A DNA stretch of 64,000 bases from Rhizomys pruinosus (Eukaryota; Chordata; Mammalia; Rodentia; Spalacidae), in assembly GCA_009823505.1 (NCBI GenBank), contig VZQC01005585.1, forward strand, positions 335,552 through 399,551, read 5' to 3'. Numbering within the stretch: the stretch's first letter is position 1; every line of letters begins with the position of its first letter. Of the stretch, positions 34,353 to 43,909 are shown in pieces. The notes under the pieces were generated by a model. That model worked only from the letters and a program-made list of their open reading frames with translations. It did not search any database and was not told the DNA's origin. Both the position numbers and the translations under genes were made by a program.

Positions 34353-34475
34353 CCGGCGTGGTGGCGCCGCTTTAATCCTAGCACTCGGGAGGCAGAGGCA
34401 GGTGGCTCTCTGTGAGTAAGGAGCCTGGTACAGAGGTTCCAGGAATGTGCTTAAGGAGACTGTCTCGAAAAAGAC
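34353..34475 (+). mobile_element. B1 SINE, sense
   Basis: CCGGCGTGGTGGCGCC, TAGCACTCGGGAGGCAGAGG and GAGACTGTCTCGAAAAAG, followed by an A-rich tail to about 34503. The middle is rearranged relative to standard B1. Confidence 0.85.
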
Positions 34476-34862
34476 AAAAAAACAAATAAATAAAAACATT
34501 AAAAATTAAGAACAAGCTCTCCCTGGGCATCGGTCAGCCCTATGAAAGGAAAAGCCAGAAAGACTGATCAGAGTCCAAAACGACATCTCCCGAACAAAGT
34601 AGACTGTGTGCTTCTTGTCCACCTGTGCCCCCATCTCTCAGCCTAAGACACATCTGTGGAAGAGGGGCAGTGGTAGATTGTAGGTGTTGCGATTGGGTGA
34701 ATGGTAAAACTATGACAATATAGTCTGGACACTTATTTGTCAACTTCATTGAACATTCAAGCCTTCCAGCTGGATGGTGGGAGCCTTGGGTGTGTGGGTG
34801 GGGGTAAAACTGCTTGCAAATTGGTTTATATGAAGGATGCTTGTGCTAAAAAAAAAAAAAAA

Positions 34863-37145
34863 GAGCTAGATACTGACATCTGAACTAACTGGAATATAAA
34901 TGCTAGTTGTTTTATTTATGGTTGTATTGGTTTGGTCTCTATATTTTTCTGAATTATACAAAATCACACTGTAACACTTTCTCTTACTTGTAGGATATTT
35001 AAAGGAATAAGCTTAAATTTACTTCCCAAATAAGTAGAAGTCATAGTCAGTCAATAGTGTTAAAGAGCAAAGTGTTTATTGGTAAAATTTATTTAGCAGG
35101 TACTCAACTCTGCCCAAGCTTTATCCACAAAGTATAGGAAATTTTAAGTCTTAGTGAATTGTTTAGATTAGTTAAATTTAGGTGTAGGTCTTGGGAAATG
35201 GAATACAATTGAACTAATTGGGAATATAAAATGTAATTGTTTTATTATAATTGTATTGGGTTTAGGTACACAAATGGCCTCTATTTTTCTGATTATACAA
35301 CATCACAGTTATAACACTTCTTTTACTTGTAGGACAATTTAAAGCAACTAAGCTTAAATTTCCTTCCCAAATAAGTAGATACAGTCAATGAGAAACAGTT
35401 GTGTAAATTTAATGAAAGCTTATGCCTTGGTCCTGTTTATGGGTATGTGTAATACCAACTTGGCATCTATAGGTCAAAACATAAAATCCTAAAAAATAAA
35501 AAAATTAAAAACAAAAAGGAGGGAGGTGGGGGAGGGGGCTATATCCTTTTTCTGGATACAAATGAAAACTCTGTGTTCCAATCCTATTGATAAATTTTCA
35601 ATTTTTCTGATCTTGAAAAAAACAATGGGAGGAGAATTTTATATTCCCACAGGTAAAAATCACCAATCTAAATGCCTGAAAACATACAACTTATGGCTAC
35701 ACAGGATGGACTAGGGAAATGCCAGCAGAGAGGTGACCCATCTGACATTAAGAAAGAGGAACATCAGACTGCCTGAGTCACAGACACTGAGCATCTCTCG
35801 AATAATATTGGGTTAACTGTTTATATGGGCCCTAATGAAGTTTACCTTCCAGATACTGAGAAACCTTCCTACCTCTCTCCTTTATAGGAAAAAGAAAAAC
35901 ATGATGTAATGAAACCACTCCCTAACTGTAAATTAGAGCCAATTGTTACAGTGGTAATTTCCTATAAAACAGGTATAAACTAGCCTTTTTAATTGACTGA
36001 TAGGCATAGGAACTGTAAAAGGTATTTCTCTGTCTAGAGCCAAATTCAATTTAAAGTGTTTATAAGTTGTGTAATTAAGCAAATATATTATACAGGAAAG
36101 CTCTGACCTCAGCAATGAATTATTCTGGCAGTGAGATGTTGGCTAGGGGACTCAATCCCGCCCCCCCCATTATAAAGGCTTTTGCCTATAAAGTGGGATA
36201 TGCAAGAAAAAGGCAGTAAGTCCCTGTTGTCGAAGACCTGGTGTGAGCATGAAAAATGTTATGAGACGTCACTTGCTAGTGTACAACTGGCCTCTGAAAT
36301 GCCAGAGAGCATTACCAAAGGCCACTAAAGCAATACAGCAAAATATTGGTCTCCCTGAGACAAGCAAGACTCCTCTGAAGTCAGTATCAGCTACACCTCA
36401 ACAGCCAGAGATACTGTGCAACGTGGCAGCCAAGTCTCTACTATATCACAAATATAATTGGCTATTAACTCTCTCCTTGGAAGAATAACCACAGTGATGC
36501 CACAAGCTTATGTCCTCTAGTATTAGGGATGTTATAAGCCACAATAAGAACTTGTCACCCTTTATAGAGAAACCACTGTTTGCGGATTAGCATACCATCC
36601 AAGATCTGTGTTATGCTCAAAGCTTAGCTTGACATAACAACTAGTACTGCTTAAATGCCTGTACATCAATAGATGTGCTTTGTTAGTATGACTAAAAGGG
36701 TATCACTGGAAAAGCTGTTCAACCCAGAGGGGAAACAACCAGACAGACTAAAGTCCAAAATGTCAACTCCAAAGAAATAGACTGTTTTGCTTCTCACCAT
36801 TGTGCCCTTTCCCAAAGCCCAGGGAACAAACTGAGAAAGGAGGCATGGTAGATTGTAAGGCTGCAGAAGATAGGGTGAATCATGAGACTACGGATTAGTC
36901 TGGACTCCTAACTGATCAACATGCCTGTGCATACAAGCTTCTCAACTGGACTATGGGAACCTTGGGTTGTTCAAAATTTGGACTAGATATTTGAAAATGC
37001 ACCAATACCTAATTGTATGACATACTGAGACAACATCAATGTTATCTGCAAACAACACGTGTCATTATGCTTGAAAATTCCTTAAAAATAAAAAAAATAA
37101 AATAAATAAATAAAGCATGCACCACCAAAAAAAAAAAAAAAAAAA
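34863..37145 (+). mobile_element. Second L1 3' UTR copy, sense, ending in poly(A)
   Basis: Follows the A tail of the first L1 directly. It repeats the same 3' UTR body (ACTTGTAGGAC, CTTCCCAAATAAGTAG, ACTGTAAATTAGAGCC, CCAAAGGCCACTAAAGC, GAGATACTGTGCAACG) and ends with L1 3'-terminal sequence (GGCATGGTAGATTGTAAGG) and an A run at 37127-37147. It has an extra 330-bp tandem duplication near its 5' end (34884 and 35214). No ORF2 part remains. It probably inserted into the A tail of the previous L1. Confidence 0.65.
34884..35450 (+). repeat. 330-bp tandem duplication in the L1 3' UTR
   Basis: GGAATATAAA, a GTTTTATTTA/GTTTTATTAT block, TTTTACTTGTAGG and CTTCCCAAATAAGTAG recur at a spacing of about 330 bp (34891 and 35221). 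Units differ at many positions, so the duplication is not recent. Confidence 0.7.
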
Positions 37146-37355
37146 AAGAAGGTGGCAGGCTGGAGCATAATCCCGGGGAGCAAACTGGTGAACAACATTC
37201 CTCCATGCCTGTGCTTCAGCTCTGCCTCCGAGTTCCTGCCTGGGCTCCCTAAGTGATGAAATGTGACTCGGAGTATAAGCTGCATAAACCCTTTCCTCCC
37301 CCAGTTTGGTGTCAGTCAGAGTGTTTTGTCACAGCAATGGAAGCAAACTAGAACA
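37146..37355 (+). mobile_element. 5' LTR, second part
   Basis: Starts with the right copy of the L1 target duplication (AAGAAGGTGGCAGGCTG, three bases longer than the left copy), then GGGGAGCAAACTGG, a CATAAACCCTTTCCTCCC block near the polyadenylation site, and ends AACTAGAACA. Confidence 0.85.
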
Positions 37356-37359
37356 GAAT

Positions 37360-37378
37360 TGGTACCAGAAGAGTGGGG
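37360..37378 (+). other. Primer-binding-site-like sequence of the MaLR element
   Basis: TGGTACCAGAAGAGTGGGG begins four bases after the LTR's terminal CA. MaLR/ERVL elements carry similar TGGTaCCAG...GTGGGG sites, usually assigned to a leucine tRNA. Confidence 0.6.
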
Positions 37379-38515
37379 TATTGCTGTGACAGACCTGACC
37401 TTGGTGTTTGGGGAAGATTGTGGAAGCATTTGAAACTTTGGGCTAGAAAAATCATTGATGCCTAAAGATCATGGCTGTGGAACTTGGAACAGTTTTGCTG
37501 AAAGAGTTGTAGACGATGGAGGCCTGGCTTGTGAAGTTTCTAGGTTCAAAGAGAAGCAGATCATCAGGGCTGTGTAATCTGTGGTTTCCGGTCAGCTGGG
37601 CTAATGGTCAGCTGGGGCTGAATAATCAGCTGTAAGTAACAAGAGACCAGAAACTGAAGGGAAATCTTTGTTATACTGGGACAATTGATGCTGGTTAGCT
37701 GTGGCTGAAAAATCAGCTGTAAGTAACAAGAGACCAGAAACACTGAGTGAAATCTGGGGAAGAATTTCTCAGGGTCAGCACACAAGCTGTGATCCAGAAG
37801 GGGACTGAGCCTCCATCTCAAGCCAGAAGCAGGACTTGGTAGTGTGTAAGAGTCTCCTATATGGTTCTGGTGTTGAATTTGAGGGGGTCACAGAGAGCAC
37901 AAGGCTTGGCACTGTGAGAGGTCAGGAAAGACCATTGGTGGAAGTGCACCTCAGTTGCCGTGAAGACCCCAGGATTGCAGGGGTCATGGAGAGAAGCTGA
38001 GGCTTTGCACCAGGAGAGGTCAGAAGAGCCTTGGTGAAGGTCTGCCTCAGTTTCAGTGGTGACCCCAGCTTTTTGGAGATGCCAGGACCATGGGACCACC
38101 AAAGAGAGCAGCAGGTGTGGAATGGAGCTGGCCTGGGCTGCGAGATGTAGTGTGCCACGGATGGCAGAGAGTCAGAGGGGAGCTGCCGAGACCCTTTGGA
38201 GCCAGATGATCCTGAGTGATCCCAGGTTTTCCAGCCTTGAGCTACTTGTTGGACTTAGGTTTTGTTTAGGTGTGCCTGATTCTTCCCTTTGAAATAGACA
38301 GTACTTGTTTTGGATTTTACAGCCGCCCACAGTTAAGAGACTTTTAATGGACTGGAAATTTTTAAGTGTTTGGACATTTAAGGACTGTGGGGCTTTTAAG
38401 GTTGTACTGTCTTAGGTTGTGATTAATGTTAACATCATACTTTGGGGATAAGAACTGGAAGGTGGTGGTTTTTAATAGTGATGTGTTTTGTGTGTCAAGT
38501 TGACAAGGGGTCAAT
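37379..38515 (+). mobile_element. Non-coding MaLR internal region
   Basis: About 1.14 kb with no long open frame. It contains a duplicated block with period about 87 bp (CAGCTGTAAGTAACAAGAG at 37627 and 37714) and another with period about 98 bp (GAGAGGTCAG near 37915 and 38012). TGACAAGGGGTCAAT just before the 3' LTR may be the polypurine tract. Confidence 0.75.
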
Positions 38516-38921
38516 TGTGCTGGATAGCTTTAGTGTCAACTTGACACACCTGAGTTGAGGGAGCCTCAATTGGGGAATTGGCTCCATTGGATTGGCCTGT
38601 GGCCAAGTCTGTGGAGTATTGTCTTGATGGTCAAGCAGTGTGGGAGGGCCCAGCCCACAATGAGTAGTGCCACCCTGGGCAGGTTGTTGTGTACCTATAA
38701 GAAGGCAGCTGGATATAAGCCAGGGGAGCAAGGCAGTGAACAGCATTCCTCCATGGCCTGTGCTTCAGCTCCTGCCTCCAGGTTCCTGCCCTGAGTTCCT
38801 GCCTCGGGCTCCCTGAGTGATGAACTGTGACTCAGCAAATGTAAGCTGAATAATCCCTTTCCTCCCCAAGTTGGTGTCAGTCAGAGTGTTTTGTCACAGC
38901 AATGGAAGACAAACTAGAACA
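38516..38921 (+). mobile_element. 3' LTR (406 bp)
   Basis: TGTGCTGGATAGC to AACTAGAACA. It includes TGTCAACTTGACACACC, GGGCCCAGCCCAC, TATAAG (38696) and TTTCCTCCCCAAGTTGG. The same family is seen at 26513 (sense) and 6691 (antisense). Confidence 0.9.
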
Positions 38922-38926
38922 TCAGT

Positions 38927-39328
38927 TTTTACTCATATTTTCTAAATATTCGTTTATAAAATCATACAGAAATTTTATAAGTAAAAGAGACTTTGGAAAA
39001 CTTATAGATGACACAGGACTAGAAAATTCAAATTATTTTTGTCTAATTTAGTATTTAAGTAGTGAAATTGGAACTCCTATTGTTTTCTTATTGCTAATGA
39101 CAAGTTACTTAGAATACACCCTGGTGATTATAAAAACAAATATTCTGTAGATGAAAAATTTCATGAGTTAAGAGCACTTGCTGCACATACATGCATACAT
39201 ACATACAGATACACATACACATAAAATAAATGTTCCCTCTCTCCACATACATGCACACACATGGAATATTTTGATTTTTATCTGTTCAACTGTTTGAGAA
39301 AGGAGGATTTTTCAATACTAAACTTCAT
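38927..39328. other. Unclassified, with a short (CATA)n
   Basis: A CATA/CACATA-rich patch lies at about 39184-39225, possibly the tail of a decayed SINE whose body I cannot recognise. Confidence 0.4.
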
Positions 39329-39468
39329 TTTTTAATATTTTATTTATTATTTTTATTTTATGTATATGGGTGCATTGCCTACATGTGTGTAAGTTCATCC
39401 CTGTAGGGCAATGCCCATGGAGGTCAGAAGGTATCCAGTTCCCTGGAACTGCAGTTACAGATGGTTGT
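39329..39468 (-). mobile_element. B2 SINE fragment, antisense
   Basis: TTATTTTATGTATATGGGTG, GGGCAATGCCCATGGAGG and CCTGGAACTGCAGTTACAG are the 3' half of antisense B2. The tRNA-like head is missing. Confidence 0.75.
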
Positions 39469-39634
39469 AAGTCCTGTTTGGCTATTAGCTTTTTTTGTAT
39501 GTTAATCCTGTTCCATTGGTTCCAGTTTCATTGTTCTAAGTCAACTTCCGGCTTTCTGACTATCCTTTCCAAGTAATTCACTAATTCTCTAACATAGTTT
39601 AAAATCTTCACCTTTATTCAATATTACTACTTTG

Positions 39635-39790
39635 ATTTTTCTTGTATTCTCACACAAAGAAAGAGAGAGCACTAGGTTTCAGGACTGTTATGAGGGTACC
39701 CATCCCATTCATGAGGGATCCACCTTGCTCAAATTCTTTCATTCTACAACTTCCACTTGATTACTTTGTTTCAATTCCAGCGTTCTTGAA
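39635..39790 (-). mobile_element. Old MaLR (MST/MLT-like) LTR fragment, antisense
   Basis: TATGAGGGTACCCATCCC followed by ATTCATGAGGGATCCACC is the characteristic antisense centre of MST/MLT LTRs. The flanks are too diverged to set ends. Confidence 0.55.
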
Positions 39791-40186
39791 TGTTAAAAGA
39801 GTTGTTCTAAATTTTGGTTTTATGAGTCTATCATTCCAATAAATATGCCACTTCTGTCATGTTCTGGTTGGCTTCTTACATTTTATTTTTTCCAGGAACA
39901 TTTGCAAATTATAAAAAAATTTATTTAGGTGAAAACTGAGTGATACTATTAGTCATGCTCACCCTGCCCCCCCCCACCCCCACCACACACACACTTAATC
40001 TTGGAATTAAATTCTGGCTGTTTGGGAGTTTCTGGTTCATTTTTCTTTCCTCTAGAGCACTGTCTTATGATGTAAGGCTACTGGCTCTCATCCACCTTCC
40101 TGGCTTATTGTCCCAAATTAAGCAAATGCCTTCAAGGAGAAAGTTTGAGAAGATTTAAAGTCACTTCAATGGGAGTACTCTCTAGT
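39791..40186. other. Unclassified, with a C-rich/CA patch
   Basis: A C-run with CACCCCCACC and a short (CA)n lies at 39966-39995. Nothing else recognised. Confidence 0.4.
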
Positions 40187-40226
40187 TCTCTCTGTCTCTG
40201 TCTCTGTCTCTGTCTCTGTCTCTCTG

Positions 40227-40258
<32 letters not shown>
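40187..40258. repeat. Compound (CTGTCT)n(CT)n(CA)n microsatellite
   Basis: CTGTCT hexanucleotides grade into CT and then CA dinucleotides. Confidence 0.9.
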
Positions 40259-40295
40259 TTCTCCATTTCTGGCTATTTGAAGACATTTTCAATTA

Positions 40296-40361
40296 GGAGG
40301 AGGAGGAGGAAAAAGAGGAGGAGGAAGAGGAGGAGGAGGAGGAGGAGGAGGAGGAGGAGGA
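40296..40361. repeat. (GGA)n microsatellite
   Basis: GGA/GAA trinucleotides, purine-only on the plus strand. The arginine/lysine-rich frame across it is not a gene. Confidence 0.95.
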
Positions 40362-40870
40362 GATTATAGTTAAGGTGATTCACTGAGATACTTCCCTGGA
40401 TGTATACATTATGTGTGGATTAGATCATGCTCCCCTCCTTTCTTCTACTTAAGATCATTTTCACAAGTGAGAAAGAGTATGCAATACTTGTCTGTGTGTC
40501 AGACATAGCTTTTGTTGATGTTGTTTTATTTTTATCATAGATAATTGTGTAGTATCAATGATTTAAGTTAATAGTAGATACAGAGAGATTTAATTCACTT
40601 TCTATCAAGAGTTAAAGGAACTGTAATGAAGAGGTCACAGGTCAAAACATACTAGATATAAATTTTTCAGTCAGATTAACACATTGAGATTTTTATTTAA
40701 TGTAAGTTAATTAATTAGATATGATTAGTGCATCGTTGAAGGATATAAACTCCATAAATTATACAGTAAAAATACTGACATGAGAAATAGTGAGATAAAA
40801 TTGTTAGAAAACAGTAACAGATATCAAGACGAAGAATGAATTCTGAAGCACTTTTTTTCAAAGATTTTTT
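40362..40870. other. No recognised feature
   Basis: AT-rich sequence with nothing supported. Confidence 0.35.
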
Positions 40871-41020
40871 TTTTTGGTCTTTTCGAGACAGGGTCTCCCT
40901 GTAGCCCCAGCTGTCCTGGAACTCAGTCTGTAGACCAGGCTGGCCTTGAACTCACAAAGATCTGCCTGCCTCTGCCTCCCGAGTGCTAGGATTAAAGGCA
41001 AGTGCTACCATGCCTGGCTC
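40871..41020 (-). mobile_element. B1 SINE, antisense, with TSD
   Basis: CGAGACAGGGTCTCCCTG, GTAGACCAGGCTGGCC and TCCCGAGTGCTAGGATTAAA. TCAAAGATTTTT flanks it (40859 and 41021), and a further copy of GTCAAAGATTTTT follows at 41033. Confidence 0.95.
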
Positions 41021-41281
41021 TCAAAGATTTTTGTCAAAGATTTTTTTTTTAACTTCCCAGACTGGGATTTTATCTCCAGAAGTTCAATTAAGTGTTTTAC
41101 ACTTTACGAAGAGCACCAGCGAAAGTACACTGGGGCCGTAGAGGGGGACAGAAAAGTGATGGGAACCTTGTAACATTTGGGAATGGGAGCCCAGGACCAC
41201 ATGTGCAGTCAAGACCACAGTTGGCTGTGGTGGTTTGAATAAGAGTGCCCCCCCCATAGGCTTTACGTATTCAGACATTTT

Positions 41282-42095
41282 TTTTAAATTTAATTTTTAT
41301 TGATGGTTTGTGCATTTCATACATCATTTTCCAATTCAGATCAGGCATATTTCCCTTTCCCTTCCCCCCCACCCCCNCAGATACATCTGACAAAGCATTA
41401 ATTTCCAGAGTATACAAGCTACTCAAAAAACAAAGAAGAAAGAAAACAAATGAATCATTCAAAAGATGGAGCAAAGATCTGAATAGAGACTTCACAGAGG
41501 AGGAGTTAGAGATGGCCGAGAAACATCTTAAGAAGTGTTCAACATCTCTGATAATTAAGGAAATGCAAATTAAAACCACTCTGAGATATCACCTTACTCC
41601 AATAAGACTGGCTAGGATCAGGAACATGAATGATACCAAGTGCTGGAGAGGTTGTGGGGAAAGGGGAACACTCATCCATTGCTGGTGGGAATGTAAACTT
41701 GTACAGCCACTATGGAAAGCAGTGTGGAGAACCCTTAGAAGACTCAAAATGAGCCTTCCATTTGACCCAGTCATACCACTCCTGGGTATATACCCACAAG
41801 ACACAACTTACTGCAAAGATACATGCACAGCTATGTTTATTGCAGCTCTGTTCACAATAGCAAAAAGCTGGAACCAGCCCAGGTGCCCTTCAACTGACGA
41901 GTGGATAGAGAAAATGTGGTACATGTATACAATGGAATACTATGCAGCAGTAAAGAGGGACAACATCATGAACTTTTCAGGTAAATGGATGGAGCTGGAA
42001 GACATTATGTTAAGTGAAGTAACACAGTCCCAGAAAAACAAACGACAAATGGTGTCCCTCATATGTGGATGCTAGTACCAACAACCCAGATATAA
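41282..42095 (-). mobile_element. Twin-primed L1 insertion inside the LTR, 15-bp TSD
   Basis: Left part (41282-41380): antisense L1 3' terminus with T-rich end and a single N at 41377. Right part (41381-42095): L1 ORF2 C-terminus in plus orientation. Opposite orientations within one TSD (GTATTCAGACATTTT at 41267-41281 and 42096-42110) define a 5'-inverted insertion. Confidence 0.9.
41381..42075 (+). pseudogene. L1 ORF2 C-terminal segment, open over about 230 codons
   Basis: The plus frame stays open from the inversion junction to a stop at 42073-42075. It holds the L1 C-terminal cysteine motif ([18 protein letters not shown] at about residues 114-131 of the longest frame), MSLPFDPVIPLLGIYPQD and KMWYMYTMEYYAAVKRDN. 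The apparent ATG at 41308 lies in antisense 3' UTR and is an artefact of the inversion. There is no endonuclease or RT core, so it is a dead but young fragment. Confidence 0.9.
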
Positions 42096-42438
42096 GTATT
42101 CAGACATTTTGTCTCCAGTTGGTGGCACTGTTCTTGGAGGTCTTAGAAGGTGTGTCCGTGCTGGAGGAAGTATGTCATTGGGAGCAGACTTAGTGAGTTC
42201 AACAAGCTTGTGGTCTCCAGTCTCTCTCTCTCTCTCTCTCTCTGGAGAGTGCATATTGCCAGATGTGAACTTTGGCTTTCTGCTCCAGCTCCAGCTCCAG
42301 CTCCAGCCACCATGCCTCCCACCACAATGGACTCTAATTCCCTGGAACCGTCAATCGTAAGCTCAAATAAACTCTTCCATTTAGAAGTTCCCTTGGTCAT
42401 GGTGGTTTTATCACAGCAACAGAAAAGAGACTAATACA

Positions 42439-42717
42439 CTGGCCATCAAGGAAGGTGGGAAGTCCATTCTTGAAAATTAGTCCTCCTAAGAGGAAAAATG
42501 GCAAGTGGCAAATATCTCCTCTGTCTCCAGCATAAGTCCAACACAAAGAAAAGTCACTGCCATGAACAACCTAGAACCTCCAGGGAGGAGGTGTGGGGAA
42601 TGCAGATACCCAGAAAAGGCTGAAACTACTGCCCAACATAAGGGAAATCCCCATCCTCTAATCTGTTCCACCATCAGCCCACAACCAATAAAATGCAGAA
42701 ACTTGGCTCAGGGTTAG
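42439..42717. other. Unclassified sequence
   Basis: Purine-rich; no family recognised. Confidence 0.3.
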
Positions 42718-42890
42718 AGACCACAGCTTCAGCTCAAAGACAGGAACCACTGCTTCATTTGATGGGAGGGAACCGCAGCTCCAGATTCATGAGAAGGCAC
42801 CACAGCTCCAGGTTCACAGTAGGGACCACAGCTCCAGCTCACAGGAGGAAACCCCAGTCCAGGCTCATGAGAGGGGACCATAGGTCATTT
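42718..42890. repeat. Minisatellite, unit about 28-30 bp, about six units
   Basis: Units follow the pattern ACCACAGCTCCAG + CTCA or TTCA + 8-12 bases of GA-rich sequence, for example at 42720, 42747, 42774, 42802, 42829 and 42856. Neighbouring units differ by several bases. Confidence 0.75.
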
Positions 42891-42956
42891 TCTCAAATGA
42901 GAAAGAATATACAATACTTGTATCTAAGTCAGAATTAGCTTTATTTATTTGTTTGT

Positions 42957-43099
42957 TCAGTCAGTCAGTCAGTCAGTTTTTGAAACATGATCTCAGCTAG
43001 CCTGAAACTCTCTATATAGATGAGGCTGGCCTCCATCTTACAAAGATCCACTGGACTCTGTGCTGGGCTTAAAAGCATATGACATCACACTGGGCTTAG
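42957..43099 (-). mobile_element. Old B1 SINE, antisense, with (CAGT)n
   Basis: A (CAGT)n run (42957-42976) precedes TTTTTGAAACATGATCTC, GATGAGGCTGGCCTCCAT and CTGTGCTGGGCTTAAAAG, a diverged antisense B1. Confidence 0.75.
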
Positions 43100-43362
43100 T
43101 TCTACCTTTTAATCAAGATTCAGTAATTATTCTCTGTCTTAGCATTCATTTGCTATAAATTCCATTTTCACACTCAGAAACTGAGGTGACAATAATATTT
43201 AATGTGTTTGTAGTGTTAAATTTTGTCTGCATTTAGATGCTAACAAATGAAAGCCAACATTGTTTTAGCTGATATACCATTCACTTCCATATATTATAAA
43301 AATAGAGAAGATTATGCTATAGTTTGTATGTCTGGACCACAGGTTTTTCATAATAGCAAATT
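43100..43362. other. No recognised feature
   Basis: Short AT-rich interval between two B1 copies. Confidence 0.3.
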
Positions 43363-43371
43363 AGAAATGAT

Positions 43372-43511
43372 TTTTTGTCTTTTTGAGACAGGGTCTCCCT
43401 GTAGCTCCAGCTGTCCTATAACTCTATGTAGACCAGACCTGAACTCAAAGATCCACCTTTCCTTTGCCTCCTGAGTGCTGGGATTAAAGCTATGCACCAC
43501 CATGCCCAGCA
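43372..43511 (-). mobile_element. B1 SINE, antisense, with TSD
   Basis: GAGACAGGGTCTCCCTGTAG, GTAGACCAGACCTGAACTC and GAGTGCTGGGATTAAAGC. AGAAATGAT flanks it at 43363-43371 and 43512-43520. Confidence 0.95.
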
Positions 43512-43520
43512 AGAAATGAT

Positions 43521-43856
43521 ATTTTATTGACAATATCAATAAAAACTTTAATATCTAAGAATAACAGTAAAGAAATTATGCACATAAAATATATGTAAAT
43601 GTTTTAATTTCTTCTGTATGCTACTTAAAATTACAAATTATTTTGTATCATGTTATTTGATAGAAAAACAATATTTTAGAGAACAGTGTTGCTCAGGAGT
43701 TCTGGGTGTGACCTTGAACTGACTCAGTCCTTTTCCCTCCCAATAGTTCTCACCAATAATTCTGTAATACACAGGGACTACAGTGTCCTGTATTAAGGAG
43801 AAGTTGCCTGAAATACATAAACCTTGATTCTATCAATCCTGGTGTTGTATAGCATT
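43521..43856. other. No recognised feature
   Basis: No supported annotation. Confidence 0.3.
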
Positions 43857-43857
43857 T

Positions 43858-43905
<48 letters not shown>

Positions 43906-43907
43906 TC
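43857..43907. repeat. (TTTC)n microsatellite
   Basis: About 12 uninterrupted TTTC units. Confidence 0.95.
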
Positions 43908-43909
43908 AT

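Larger units (their letters stand above)
31451..34862 (+). mobile_element. L1 insertion with 5' inversion (twin priming)
   Basis: Minus-strand L1 (31451-33177: ORF2 C-terminus plus the first part of the 3' UTR) abuts plus-strand 3' UTR (33178-34862) ending in an A run at 34849-34862. Aligned to the second copy at 35.0-36.1 kb, the inverted part ends and the direct part begins at nearly the same 3' UTR position, as twin priming predicts. The ORF2 piece ends with a stop on the minus strand and is truncated; no activity is expected. A smaller L1 (33780-34278) and a B1 (34353-34475) are nested in it. Confidence 0.75.
31253..38921 (+). mobile_element. Complete non-autonomous MaLR/ERVL-like retrotransposon split by nested L1s
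   Basis: The outer element has a 5' LTR in two pieces (31253-31450 and 37146-37355), a primer-site-like sequence (37360-37378), a non-coding internal region and a 3' LTR (38516-38921). TCAGT occurs immediately outside both ends (31248-31252 and 38922-38926), the 5-bp target duplication expected for an ERVL-type integrase. Everything from about 31451 to 37145 is later L1 insertion. The internal part of about 1.16 kb has no long open frame, as is usual for MaLRs. The exact rodent subfamily is not named. Confidence 0.85.
41226..42438 (+). mobile_element. ORR1/MT-type MaLR solo LTR, split by an L1
   Basis: TGTGGTGGTTTGAAT begins it. After removing the L1 it continues GTCTCCAGTTGGTGGCAC, GGAGGAAGTATGTCATTGG, CACCATGCCTCCCACCAC, CAAATAAACTCTTCC, ending GAGACTAATACA. 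This is the familiar rodent MaLR LTR layout with an AATAAA near the 3' end. A (TC)n run (42219-42244) and a (CCAGCT)n run (42284-42306) have expanded inside. TGGC follows both edges within a base, too short to prove the TSD. Confidence 0.85.

Noticed and set aside
40145..40369. Leucine/arginine-rich frame
   Set aside because: It is a translation of CT and GGA microsatellites.
41308..42075. 255-codon open frame, the longest in the window
   Set aside because: It crosses the inversion junction of an L1 insertion. The first part is antisense 3' UTR and the rest is the L1 ORF2 C-terminus, so it is not a host gene.
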